NCBI GenBank assembly: GCA_018292915.2
Contig: JACVVK020000094.1
Span: forward strand, 1,142,501-1,206,500
Direction of reading: 5' to 3'
DNA: 64,000 bases
Source of the DNA: Batillaria attramentaria
Lineage: Eukaryota > Mollusca > Gastropoda > Batillariidae
The position numbers were made by a program, and so were the translations under genes. A model generated the notes under the pieces. That model was not told the origin of the DNA, made no database searches, and saw only the letters and a program-made list of their open reading frames with translations. Numbering within the stretch: the stretch's first letter is position 1; every line of letters starts with the position of its first letter. Positions 1 through 11,601 of this stretch are shown here, in pieces.

Positions 1-91
1 GATTTAACGTTATACGTTATTGTTATACGTTATATTATTGTACGTATTGGTTACGGTCTTTGTCCCAGCCAAGGCGGTCAGAGTGTGACCC

Positions 92-267
92 TGGGCCCGT
101 ATGTAAAACTCGAGGTTAATTTAACCCACGGCTACGGGCCTAACCCAGACTAGGACAAAAGAAACCCCAAAACAAAATTAAATAAAAGAAAGGACGCGAA
201 GAAAGAAAGACAAAAGTCCTTCTGTAACGGTATAGGCACCTTGCTGGAACTGACCCGCTTCATGATT

Positions 268-301
<34 letters not shown>

Positions 302-395
302 AACCAGAAAATTTAACCCTAGAGCTAGTTTAGTTCGAGGTTAGACTCTAACCCGGGGCTAAACTCCCTAACCCCGACTTTTACACGCGGGCCCT
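92..395 (+). mobile_element. MITE family M1, copy 1
   Basis: Inverted ends GGGCCCGTATGTAAAA and, reversed, GGGCCCGCGTGTAAAA enclose about 300 bp with a (CAA)n tract at 272-301. Nearly the same DNA occurs reversed at 37267-37723. It ends 33 bp from the donor of ABAT copy 1 exon 12. Confidence 0.75.
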
Positions 396-427
396 GATCT
401 TGACATTAGTAAGAGCGCACAACTCAC

Positions 428-1008
428 CCTTATCCCGAAGTCTTTTCATGACCTTGCCCCTGACATTCACATCCGGAAAGTCTATGGCAGCCATCAGTCC
501 CAGTCCTCGTGTTCGCGACAGTATGTTTGGGAACTCGCTCTGCAGAAGTAACAACGCACGGACTGAGTACAGGACAGCATAGCTACTGGAGAGCTAGAGT
601 GTGGCTTATTGATTAGCTTGTACAGGTTCGAAGAAAATCAAAGTCAAGAAATTTGGGCTGGACAACTGACCACGCACTCAACATACGAATGCACGTGAAT
701 CTCTCTCTCTCTCTCTCACCATGGCATACAGCCGATATCATCGACACAATCATGCCATGTATGTTTTGATTTGTTTATCTTGTATACTTTTCTCTTCTTC
801 ATTTCCTTTAGATAGTTAATACATGTACTTTGTGTTTTTTTTCTCTTCTTTCCCTGTTTTCCCCCTTATTTTGATGTTGTCTTTTTTTTTTTTTTTTTGG
901 TTTTTGAAACCCTTTAACGTAGAATAGCAGGACAGCTTGTAAGACAGGCAGCAATGCCTAATGCTTTATCCTGAATAAAAAAAAGTTTTATCATCATCAT
1001 CATCATCT

Positions 1009-1042
<34 letters not shown>

Positions 1043-4000
1043 CTCGCTCGTCCTCTTAGATCACGCACTGAGCCGTTCAAAGGAAAGAATAATAGAATAA
1101 TGATAATGGATATATAGTGATAACATGTTTAAAGCGACAGTGTGGGTAAACGAACGTACCTGTAATTTAACAAGCCCATTCAACATGTATTCCCCAACGT
1201 CACGCGCGTTGTCCACCAGTCTGTCTTTCTTGATCACCCCCAGAACCGCCTCAAGCAGAGCTAACTTCGACGGGTCTCCAACCCATGTGTTGAAAATCCG
1301 GAATGGCTGAAAACGAAGAAAATACATAACTGTGCCTGAAGTGGATCGTCATCAGGTACTAGTCTCACCATGTTTGGTATACCATCTGTATTACTTGAAC
1401 CATGCACACTGTTAAAAGCAAATCTGAAATTCCATTTTTTTTTTGAAGACGAGAACCCGGTGAAGTGGTTTGATTCTGTTTATGGGGATCTTTTTCAAAC
1501 TCTCGAGGCAATAAAAATGGAAAATCTGGACACAATGTACTGATGTACAGGCAGTTCTTACCTAAAGAAACTAAGCTGTCCAAAGTTACCCGGTGCTGGT
1601 AATTACAAACAGCAAATAACGTTTTATCTCCTGAGAAAAAAAGCAGCTTCCAGTTGGAATCCCGGCTGGGGCCACATAATTATGCTGGCCTTTTTCTCTT
1701 TGCTCCGTCTTTGCTATCACCCATACGTGGTGGAAAATGACGTTAAACTCCCAAACATCCACACACACCCACCTCTGTAGGTCGCTGCTCCTCTCTCATG
1801 TAAAAGCCCCCGGTCAACATTTTCTTAGCGAAAGGCACCACATCTGGTGGCTCTCGCAAGTTGAAGTGCTCATGCGCCCAGAACTTTCCCGTGAGGCCAC
1901 ATCCGGTCTGCACTTCGTCCAGCATCAGTGACGCTCCGTTCTGTATACAGAGTATGGGTGACAGTCATACACACAAAAAACAGGGATGCCGCCCAAGTAT
2001 GAACATCCATTGTGTCCACTGACAAATTACTGAACCCATCCATCCTGAACGGATTTAAAGACGATGACTTACTTTAATCTGTTGTTGTCTGGGCTAGCAA
2101 AACCATGTGCAAAATCGAAGAATCTTACAGCAGCATACAGTCCTCGTTTTTATGAGCCTGTCCAGCTTACCTCCTTGGCGATGTCCTGTAGGCCCTGAAA
2201 GAAGGCGGGACTGGCGTAGTTATCCCCTCCCTCAGCCTGGATTGGCTCGCACGCAATTCCTGCAACAGGACGTCCTGTCTTTTCCCACTTGGACATCAGG
2301 TCTCGGACCTGTCAAACACGCGCACCAAGGCTAGATAAGTAAACTCACGCGAAAAGCTAGTTCATTCAACAAATCTGTCAAAGTATTAGCACCTCCACCC
2401 AAATGTCATGAAAATGCACAGTTTAATGAATGAAAAGAGCAAAGCAAAACTACTGAAACTATTATGCTTTATAGGAGTAATACTCTCATTGTTTAGATTT
2501 GTGACTTTCTTTTCTCATGTCAGTCAAATCAAATTGTAAGTAATTGTTTCACGTATGTCGATGTTATTCATTATTTAGCAGTTGTCGCAAACATTTTTGT
2601 TTTGTTTTGTTTTTCAGATTGTGGCATGGCTGCATATGCACCTTCTCAATGTTTATGATGTAAGTAATGGGGGTGATGTTCATGAAATTTGTCAGTACGA
2701 GAAACGTGTAATGAGGGCGATATCCATGATAATATGTGCACGTATTGACATAGCCGCCCATGGTGATGTTAACTGGATTGTATTATGGTTTTATATAAAG
2801 CCCCTTGGGCTCAAAGCTGGCGATAAAATCTCTCTTGACAAAATCTCTCTAGTCTATCAGTGCGATAGGGTCTACAGCTCTCTGATTTTTTTTCATGGCA
2901 AACTGTTTGTTGACACAACGTCTTTCGTTTTACCGGGACCTACTGACTAAAAATTGTCCGACTCTTGATAATGTTGCTCCAGGCATCTGATCAAAGGACA
3001 CTGGTTGGGTGTTTTCCCGGTGTGACTAAAAGATATTAGCCCTGTCGCATGTTGTCAAAGCTCAAAACTCGAGAAGAAAAAGGAACAGTAAACCTTTAAT
3101 ATCTCTAACAACCCAAACCGATAGAAGAAAAACCACCACACTGAACCAAACTGGAGCTCACAGCCCACCGTGGGGTACGCACCATGTCAAGACAGCGCTG
3201 CTCCTCCTGTTGATTCTCCTTCGTGAACTGATCCAGCGGGTACTGCAGCAGCGGGAAGTCGGCCACGGGCCAGTCGGGCTGGGGGAAGTCTAGCTTGTGG
3301 GCCCACTTTGTGTGGGTCAGCGCCAAGGCCCCTGTGAAAAAAAGGGGCAGAGGTCCTTTTCAAACGTTTCACACAACACACCAGACATTTTAAGTATCGT
3401 CAAACGACCGCCGGAAGGAGCTTGTGCTGGTCTACAAACACATCAGTGTGAAGCTGATGCTGGTTTACAAACACATCAGTGTGAAGATGATACTGGTCTA
3501 CAAAGACATCAGTGTCAAGCTGATGCTGGTCTACAAATACAAAAGTGTGAAGGTGATGCTGGTCTACAAACACATCGTGTGAAGCTGATGCTGGTCTACA
3601 AACACATCAGTGTGAAGCTAATGCTGGTCTACAAAGACATCAGTGTGAAGCTGATGCTGGTCTACAAACACATCAGTGTGAAGCTGATGCCGGGAAGACA
3701 CTAACCTTGCCATTGCTATGCTTCCACTTAGTTCTTGGATTAAAGAAAATCGAACTCATTTCCCCGTCCTCTATCACCACAAATAAATCATCATTTCTTA
3801 AGAAAGTGTTTTTCAAGAATTCTGCGCCTTTAATCTATCAGTTTATAAACGGAAGGCCGTTCCAGGCAGCGGGCATACTGACCCATCGTGCGGCCATGGA
3901 AGGCGTGGTTGAAGGACAGCACAGCCAGATCCGGGCATCCTGGCGGCTGGTTCTTCAAACACGAGTTGATGTCATCCGCGCTGGGCGCCGCTCCGCCGCG

Positions 4001-5354
4001 TTTCCGACGCTAATGGTACAAATGTTATTGAAGAGTACTGAAGTGATATAAAACGCCCTCAAGTGTGGACAGTAAAGGCTGTGTGATATGTTATGCGAAT
4101 GTGATGGTTCTGACTCTCTTCAATCTGTCATTTATAGGTTTTTCAGAAACCGCTGGACACTGGGGTTATCCTTTTTGCAACATATGAAGTGTTTGAAGGA
4201 CGCTGTCGAATAAAATGCAATCGCTTTTGCAACATATGAACTGTTTGAAGAACGTAGTGGAACAAAAAGCAATCACCGTGGACATACGTGCGAACAGATG
4301 TACAAGTTAGTTATTTGAGGCTTAACACCGCAAAAAGCAACAAAGACTATTACGCGGGTAACCAGTCTTTCTCTATTAAGTCCTTTACCAAGTGAAAACA
4401 GCCAGCTTACCTGGTACGACATAAACATGGCTTTCTGGCTGTGTTCTACGGAGCATGCGCCGCAGGACATGGTCTGCACGTTCTTCAGTCCAGGTGGCGC
4501 CACCTGACGTTTAAAAAAACAACCAAAAAAAAACGGTGGCCATTAAACTGGATTCTCACAGTACGATGTTTCACTCAGTTTAAGAACAGGTGTGCTTTAA
4601 AATGTAATTTTACGCTAAGCCATGAATTCAGACTGGAGAGTGCAAACACAGACAGCCGGTATAACAGGCCGGAGTATACCCCTGGCTACTTTATGCCTCC
4701 GGGTATAAAGTAGCCTAGGCCGCTTCAACCCCCTGGGTATAGATCAGTCCAGGCCGGATTCAGAGTACACCCCGGGGTATAGTCTGGGCTAGGCCAGTTT
4801 ATACGGGGGGATAGTGTGGGCTAGGCCAGTTTATAGGGGGGGGGGATAGTCTGGGCTAGGCCAGTTTATACAGGGGTATAGTCTGGGTTAGGCCAGTTCA
4901 TACCGGGGTATACTCCAGGCGGGGTACAATCTGGACTGCTACACCGGTTTGACAAAACCAAAACTAAACACATGCACCATGCTCTTACCGACATGAGTGT
5001 CCCAAACATACGCTGCACGTGATCCTGTGGCGGGAACACACCAAGAGCAGGTCGGTTGACAAATGCCGACTGCGAGTGTGGGAAAAAAAATCATAAAATG
5101 AAAGAGTGGGTGGGGTGGGTGTTTGGGAGTTTAACGTCCTTTTCTACCACGTGTGGGTGATGTCAAAGACGGGACAACGAGAAAAGGCCATCACAAAGAT
5201 TTGATTCCTGCCGTGATTCGTAGCATAGCTCACGACCCGAGCATTGAAAGTTCTACGCTATACCATTCGGCTATCCCAGCTCCCCACCCCCCTCCCCGAA
5301 TGACAGGTTTCAGTGTCTTTGAGTATACTTGAAACATATGCATGCAAACAAACC

Positions 5355-5443
<89 letters not shown>

Positions 5444-5450
5444 CGTACCT

Positions 5451-5505
<55 letters not shown>

Positions 5506-5526
5506 TGTGCGTGCGTGCGTGCGTGC

Positions 5527-5565
<39 letters not shown>

Positions 5566-5574
5566 TGTGCGTGC

Positions 5575-5649
<75 letters not shown>

Positions 5650-7500
5650 GCCGCGTGCGTACGTGTGTTATTAGTAATTTGTTTTTTCTCTGGCCGATTG
5701 CTTCCATAGTAAACATACAGATATAAAAACAATCCCTAGAACCATTTATACATATTCATACCTGATTCTTGGGGTCTCTGTACGCTGCAATTACGCTAGG
5801 ATGGTTGTACCCTGTAAACAGAGTACGTGCAAAATGTAGTCGCTGACATCAGTTTTCACTATGCTGGCTATGTGAGACAGACAACGGACTTCATTCAACG
5901 ACTCAGTGCCTTACATAGGCTGTGCTGTGTACAATGCTGGAAACTCTCCCTGTAGGAAAGGTCAAAGGACCTGTCTCGCTGGTCATTACACAGAACTGCT
6001 GGAGTTCGGGTCTGCTGCTGACAGGGTAGTTATTGCACCAAGTGTCAACGACCGTATGAAAACTCATTCCGTACCGTGAATGAGTATCCCACGTTTGTGA
6101 CTCTTTCTCGGTTTTGGCCCTGTATGCGAAAATCAGGCAGGATTAACGGTTCCTTAAAGCCGGCTCTTAACTGGGCACTGCGGAGCGCCACAGTGCTGTC
6201 CACAGCTGTGACACAGATGGCACTGCGGAGCGCCACAGTGCTGTTTACAGCTGTGACACAGATGTGATCTGGGGGGTTTCCGCCGCTGTGGCGTCATCAC
6301 AGCAACCTGGATTTCATATAGCCACAACTGTGACTGTGGTTTCCACAACAGATTCTGATTGGCTGTACTACGTCACTCGGCGCGCAAACATGGCGGACAG
6401 TTCATCTTCAATCGGTTTGTCACCAAGCACAGCTGTGTTCAGTTTTGTAGTTAGTAGACACACCGAGCGCAACGACTGTGATGTGCACATGTGTGTTTCG
6501 CGCGCTGTGCCCAGTTAAGAGCAGGCTTAACGGATCTTACTGCAGCAAACACGAGCAAATTCAAAGTGCAACACTCCCACGAAGCCAGCTTGAAGTCCAT
6601 AAATTATGATGTTTTAAGTAAGGGCCGGTGCACACTAGCGTCGGCGCTACATCGCACGCACCACGCGTGTAGCGCCTTGCGTGCCTCAAGCACAGTGAGA
6701 GCTCTCACACGTGGAGTAAACGCACGCCGCGTCATCTGGCCACTGACGAGCCAGTGCTTCTGAGTGTGCGATGGAATGCGAAATTAGGGATCTGAAACGT
6801 ATCATAAACTTCAGGCTGCTTGTTCGCAGTCTGAATAGAGACTGGTGATCGAGGCTACGATAACTTGATAGAATTTAGCTACAACAAACCCGGCTTTGCT
6901 GTAGAATGATATCGTAGACGATGAGAGACCCGGCAGTGACAACACACGGCGGTTCGGTCAGTGTGTATAGTTTTATTTACTCCATTTACGTATTTACCGT
7001 AGTGTGAGTCAGCGGAGAGTGACACAACAAAACGGCATACCCGTCGACTGTGATATGAATCGAGCTGAAAATTGTAGAGGTTTTCCTGTTCACGATACAG
7101 GTCGATGAGGCGAAACATTTCGTCTTCGCGCAATTCCGCCATCTTGGAAGAGAAGAGGATGGCGAGTCAGCCCTTGCTGGCTGGCTCTTCTGATTGGCTG
7201 AAGCCACGCTACACGCGCGCGTCAAGCGCGCCGAATAGAACAGTTCCTATCCTCGCGCGACAGAATTTTTCAATCGTGCTACGTCTGTCGCTTCGCGCTT
7301 CAAGGGGTTGCATACGTAGATGCGCGACAAAATTTGCTGCACGCGTGGCGCGACAATGTCGCATGACGCCAGTGTGCAAGGGCCTTAAGGCCACTGGTAC
7401 ACAAGCAAAAACTGACAACACAACAACATAACTTACTTGGCAGGAACTGTGTTAATACTGCTAAGGTTGTGCGGCCTTCAATGGTAGGAAGGGGCCGTGT

Positions 7501-7554
<54 letters not shown>

Positions 7555-9767
7555 ACCTATAGGGATGGAAGCGATCTGGGTATAGAGGTCAAGCATCACG
7601 TTGCCGTCTGCATCTACGATGTAGTTGCCCAGGCTGCGTTCGTAGTCTGCAAAGAATTCCACCGCCCCAGATTCCTGGACAGGGAGTACGACTAATAATA
7701 AGAAGAAGAAGAAGAATATAGGAGACATGCAGGGCGCTTATACGTGTATACGACAGGCTCTGATGTGTGCAGCACATACTGACAACAATCAAAACAGGTA
7801 CAGACGACGAAACACAGGCAGCATAAAGCAACCACATAAGAACAAAATGTTACACACCAAAACAACAAGTCCAGAATACTCATAGAAACCAGCTTCCACA
7901 CACACACGCATACTGATACACACCCATTGGCAACATGTAGGCAATGTACCAAACCTGAGCTTCTGGACAGCGAAACAAAAGGGACACACGACGGTCTAAC
8001 AGAAAACGACAATAACAATAATAATAATAATAAAGACTTATATGGCTACACATGTAAATTACACAGGCTCTAAGCGCCGTACATCATAACAAAAATAAAA
8101 CAGGTATCACTGACAGTACACAGATGACATAAAGCACAACAATATACACAAACATGAGTGACTGTTACACGCCTAAAGCCCGGTGCACACTAGCGTCGGT
8201 GCTACATCGCGCGCGCCACGCGTGTCGCCCCTTGCGTGCTTCACGCACAGTGAAGGCTCTCACACGTGGAGTCTTGCGCGCCGCGTGCAGTCAGTGATCT
8301 CGCCACGAGTCAGTGCTTCTGAGTGTGCGATGGAATGCGAAATATTAGGGATCTGAAACGAATAATAAACTTCAGGCTGCTTGTTCGCAGTCTGAATAGA
8401 GACTGGTGATCGAGGCCACGATAACTTGATAGAATTTAGCTACAACAAACCCGGCTTTGCTGTATCGTATGATATGATATCGTAGACTGGGACGATGAGA
8501 GACTGATCAGTGACAACCCGGCGGTTCGGTTGTGTCTAGTTTTATTTACTCCATTTATGTAGCATTTACCGCAGTGTGAGTCAGCGGAGAGTGACACAAC
8601 AAAACGGCATACCCGTCGACTGTGATATGAATCGATCTGAAAATTGTAGAGGTTTCCTGTTCACGATACCGGTCGATGAGGCGAAACATTTCGTCTTCTC
8701 GCAATTCCGCCATCTTGGAAGAGAAGAGGATGGCGAGTGGGCCCTTGCTGGCTGGCTCTTCTGATTGGCTGAAACCACGCTACACGCGCGCGTCAAGCGC
8801 GCCGAATAGAACAGGTCCTATCGCCGCGCGACAGAATTTTTCAATCGTGCTACGCCTGTCGCTTCGCGCTTCAAGGGGTTGCATACGTAGACGCGCGACA
8901 AAATTTGCTGCACGCGTGGCGCGACAATGTCGCATGACGCCAGTGTGCAAGGGCCCTAAGGAACATCAGCAAAATACATATACCGCACAACAAACAGCTT
9001 CCATACACACAGACTCACAGGGAACATTTAAACAATACCTCTCAACATGCAGGCTGACACGGTGTGGAAGGGCAGGGTAAAATCAAGATCAGTTATCAGC
9101 CGGTTTTAAATAGGTGGGTTTTAAGACAGCATTTGAAACTGGCACTGGATTCTGTGTGTCCTAAAACAAAACTTGAAACAACCGTCAAAGACACTATGGG
9201 TTCCGTGGAACCCACTTCTTTTCCAAGGACCCAACCTGCCCTTACCGCCCTGTTTGTTGAAAAAACATGTATGCGTGACTGAAACTGCAATTTGCTGCTG
9301 CAATAATCACTGATAATAATAATGAGTGGGTGGGTGGGTGGGTGTTTTGGGGTTTAACGTCCTTTTCCACCACATACGGGTGATATCAAAGACGGGGCAA
9401 CGATCAAAAAGCCAGCACAAATATTTGGCTCCAACCGGGATACGAACTCACGACCCGAGCATTAGAAGTCCAACGCTCTGCCATTCGGCCATCCCGGCTC
9501 CCCGATAATACTAATGAATAATCGTGGCAGCTTACTTGTATGACACTGAGTTCCTGCGCGAGCTGTCGTGACCTGGGTCCCGGCACCTCTGTCTTCATGG
9601 CCGGACGGTCCGGCTCTCCCGCTACAGCCGGAGCTGCCGAAGACAAAACTCGCCTGGACCCTGCACGCATGCCATCAGTGTCACGATCACATAATCATAA
9701 TAATAATAATAATACATAGCTTTTATAAAGCGCTGTTCTCCCACTTCCAAGGACTCGCTGCGCTTAA

Positions 9768-9847
<80 letters not shown>

Positions 9848-10248
9848 CAATCCCCTCGGCTTACACACAATTTGGCAGTGCAACGAACTCATGATGCACA
9901 CTGTCATGAGGTGGACAAGGTAAAAACAAACAAACAAACAAAAAAACCCGAGCCAACTAAATTATAATGAAATGAAATGAAACGGTGGTTGACTTGTTGG
10001 TTGGCTGGCGTCAGTTAGCGGCGGGCTCGGGGGGAGGGGGGGGGTGCATGGTGAAAGGGCGGGGGCTTCTAAAGAAAACAATATCCGTCACTACTTTTAG
10101 GATCCTATTTCGGAACCGAGCTCAAGACCGAGTGTTGACAGTCCAGCTGACAACTTGATGTACCAACTGGGCTGTCTAATCCGAACTCCTTAGTGTTTGA
10201 GTCATCATCCACACGTGTAACAGCCATTGTGTCCATCCGATCGATACC

Positions 10249-10329
<81 letters not shown>

Positions 10330-10471
10330 CAGTGTGTACGTTGGGGAGATCGAAATTTATTATGTACCACGGCGGTTGAACGGTTCGTTGAAGTCAGTGT
10401 CGCGGCTAACTTGACTAATTACACGTCACAGCCGGTCAGGCTAACGTTATTGCCGGTGGAGATAAACGCTC

Positions 10472-10556
<85 letters not shown>

Positions 10557-11085
10557 GTTGACTGACAGCGGCTCGGCCGCCAGTCGAGAATTCATATCCC
10601 GTTTCAGTCGGTTCAAGTCAACAGAGTTGTGGAGTGCACAAAATTAGCCTAGTGTTATCGCCGTTACTGACTGTATGACTGGCTGACCGGAGACAGTATC
10701 ACAATCAGTGTGTAAGTCAGCTTAGTCAAGTTTAGTGTCTCGTTCGACCATAGCAGGTGCATGCACATAGATTGTTAGGCCTAGTACATATAGGGCTGGA
10801 ATCATGTGTGCATGCAGTATGACTGAGACTGACAGGCTAGACTCGTGACATCAGTCCACTGAGTTACAATTCGCGTGCTGAACAGCTGATAACGCTTGTC
10901 ACTGCAGTCAGTACAGCTTAGGTCAGTCAAGGCTTCATGTGTGACACACTGAGTTTCGAAAGCTTGCGTGCATCAGTCATGCAGCTCTACCGTAGAAGTA
11001 AACAGTATAGTCACTTACCAATGCCAACAGCCGTCCTCCATTTCACACTGCCGAGGTTTCCTAGCGCTCTGCAGCACGCGGCCAT
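428..11085 (-). CDS. ABAT: 4-aminobutyrate aminotransferase, downstream tandem copy (copy 1), 3' end off window
   Basis: PLP-dependent mitochondrial GABA transaminase (GABA + 2-oxoglutarate to succinic semialdehyde + glutamate). Coding exons (high to low): 11085-11019, 9660-9536, 7674-7557, 5811-5762, 5069-4989, 4503-4411, 4009-3883, 3331-3183, 2308-2171, 1940-1773, 1306-1160, 539-428; all joins keep frame at AG/GT, giving 458 codons plus 1 nt. The exon for the final roughly 48 residues lies left of the window. Exons 1-2 encode an Arg-rich, acid-poor leader fitting a mitochondrial presequence, then [10 protein letters not shown] as in vertebrate ABAT. Family residues seen: MSCGACSVE (the CxxC pair that holds the [2Fe-2S] cluster in pig enzyme), AFHGRTMG (substrate Arg), CEPIQAEGG (two Glu), LDEVQTG (Asp/Gln), FAKKM (Schiff-base Lys), FNTWVGDP (Thr). 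Start chosen at 11085: first ATG of a 67-nt exon ending G|GTAAG in phase 1, matching exon 2. No frameshift or stop seen. Confidence 0.95.
1655..1772 (+). mobile_element. SINE family A, 5'-truncated, abutting ABAT copy 1 exon 10
   Basis: Begins at the B-box side (GGAATCCCGGCTGGGGCC), then TTTGCTATCACCCATACG, GACGTTAAACTCCCAAACA and a CACACACCCAC tail that runs straight into the exon border. Its tail supplies the minus-strand GT donor. Confidence 0.88.
1773..1940 (-). CDS. ABAT: ABAT copy 1, exon 10 with SINE-tail splice donor
   Basis: 168-nt exon encoding the PLP Asp (LDEVQTG), WAHEH and the Schiff-base lysine segment FAKKMLTGG. The donor reads GTGGGTGTGTGT on the minus strand and coincides with the CCAC/ACACCC tail of the 5'-truncated SINE that fills 1655-1772. 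The same exon in copy 2 uses an unrelated GTAATAG donor. Confidence 0.9.
3424..3690. repeat. 33-bp minisatellite, ABAT copy 1 intron 7
   Basis: About 8 units of GTGTGAAGCTGATGCTGGTC + TACAAACACATCA; one unit near 3575 is 2 bp short. Unrelated in sequence to the other 33-bp array. Confidence 0.92.
4660..4935. repeat. diverged minisatellite, ABAT copy 1 intron 5
   Basis: Units of about 35-40 bp built on GGTATAGTCTGGGCTAGGCC and AGTTTATACGGGG; the last four are the most alike. Unit length drifts with G-run length. Confidence 0.8.
5104..5282 (-). mobile_element. SINE family A, reverse, ABAT copy 1 intron 4
   Basis: (GGGT)n-like tail then GGGAGTTTAACGTCC; head ACCATTCGGCTATCCCAGC. More diverged than the others: the B-box region is GTGATTCGTAGC. 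Confidence 0.85.
5357..5667. repeat. (GT)n/(GC)n compound microsatellite
   Basis: About 310 bp of GT with GTGC and GTAC interruptions, the longest such tract in the window. Open frames here are simple-sequence artefacts. Confidence 0.97.
6158..6526. mobile_element. MITE with TTAA flanks
   Basis: Inverted ends GCCGGCTCTTAACTGGGCA (6159-6177) and, reversed, GCCTGCTCTTAACTGGGCA (6507-6525) with TTAA on both sides (6154-6157, 6527-6530). The left part has a 48-bp tandem duplication (GGAGCGCCACAGTGCTGT at about 6182 and 6230). TTAA is the piggyBac-type target, but the ends do not start CCY, so superfamily is open. Confidence 0.7.
6622..7385. mobile_element. PIF/Harbinger-like non-autonomous element, copy A
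   Basis: 764 bp flanked by TAA (6619-6621, 7386-7388). Ends GGGCCGGTGCACACTAGCGTC and, reversed, AGGCCCTTGCACACTGGCGTC. Three-base TWA target duplications are typical of PIF/Harbinger. The minus strand encodes a MADF-like start, [20 protein letters not shown] (7142 down), which fits the accessory DNA-binding protein of this superfamily. Lies in ABAT copy 1 intron 3. Confidence 0.8.
7063..7142 (-). pseudogene. MADF-domain N-terminal relic within Harbinger copy A
   Basis: [20 protein letters not shown] followed by [11 protein letters not shown] resembles the start of a MADF (Adf-1 type Myb/SANT-like) domain, LI.LYR..P.LW. Only the first third is left, so it cannot fold; useful as a label of the element's parent. 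Confidence 0.5.
7503..7552. repeat. (TG)n next to ABAT copy 1 exon 3 donor
   Basis: On the minus strand the donor GTACGC runs directly into (AC)n. Confidence 0.95.
8177..8956. mobile_element. PIF/Harbinger-like non-autonomous element, copy B
   Basis: 780 bp direct-repeat sister of 6622-7385, flanked by TAA at 8174-8176 and 8957-8959; start AGCCCGGTGCACACTAGCG. The MADF-like frame is present ([20 protein letters not shown]) but loses frame at once by a 1-base deletion in an A run that copy A keeps. Confidence 0.8.
9060..9310 (-). mobile_element. relic of a LINE 3' end in ABAT copy 1 intron 2
   Basis: Minus-strand frame 9290-9096 ends [15 protein letters not shown], the typical C-terminus of an L2/CR1-type reverse transcriptase. 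No other domain remains. Confidence 0.55.
9325..9503 (-). mobile_element. SINE family A, reverse, ABAT copy 1 intron 2
   Basis: (GGGT)n tail then GGGGTTTAACGTCC and, at the head, CCATTCGGCCATCCCGGCTC. Imperfect flanking duplication GATAATA.TAATGA. Confidence 0.9.
9769..9845. repeat. (AC)n microsatellite
   Basis: Pure AC tract following an AAT-rich LINE-type tail. Confidence 0.95.
10252..10328. repeat. (GT)n microsatellite
   Basis: Pure GT in ABAT copy 1 intron 1. Confidence 0.95.
10473..10554. repeat. (CTGT)n-(CT)n-(CA)n compound
   Basis: Three simple repeats in a row in ABAT copy 1 intron 1. Confidence 0.95.
11019..11085 (-). CDS. ABAT: ABAT copy 1, exon 1 (leader exon)
   Basis: Begins [10 protein letters not shown] and ends in phase 1 (G) at the consensus donor GTAAG. 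Joining to the acceptor TGCAG at 9661-9665 completes a Gly codon and continues GSRRVLSS. The composition (Arg/Lys, Ala, no acids) fits a mitochondrial targeting peptide. Found by phase and context, not by strong similarity, since leaders are poorly conserved. Confidence 0.8.
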
Positions 11086-11469
11086 CTCAAGTTCAGTTGA
11101 AAGAACACGAACACTGACGAAGAACGCCGACTTGAAGCTGTCGCACAACTGACTGACTTGACGCGTATGCTGCTAGCGGACCCGTTCACGAGAGTGGCGG
11201 ATTTGGGTCGATGCAATGTGCTATGTTTTCTCCGCTCGCGTAAGGCTGTGTTCATAGGTCGGCCAGACTTTTTGGTCCAGTTCGGAGCGCTTCCCGGCCT
11301 TGCGGAGGTGGGGGTTCAGGGGTGGCTTGTTCGCGATTTGCGGCGTGTGTGCGTGATTAGAGGCCGGCGTGTTTGCGTGCGTGCATCATAATTATGTGTG
11401 GGGGGGGGGGGGGGGAGGGGGCGTGCGTGTCAGTGTGTGTCTCACCGGCTGAGCATGGAGCGCGCGCGC

Positions 11470-11517
<48 letters not shown>

Positions 11518-11536
11518 CGGTGTGTGTGTGCGCGCG

Positions 11537-11601
<65 letters not shown>

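Noticed and set aside
5258..5732. Long frames of Thr-His or Cys-Val repeats on both strands
   Set aside because: Translations of the GT/AC microsatellite; the same pattern occurs at every dinucleotide tract in the window.
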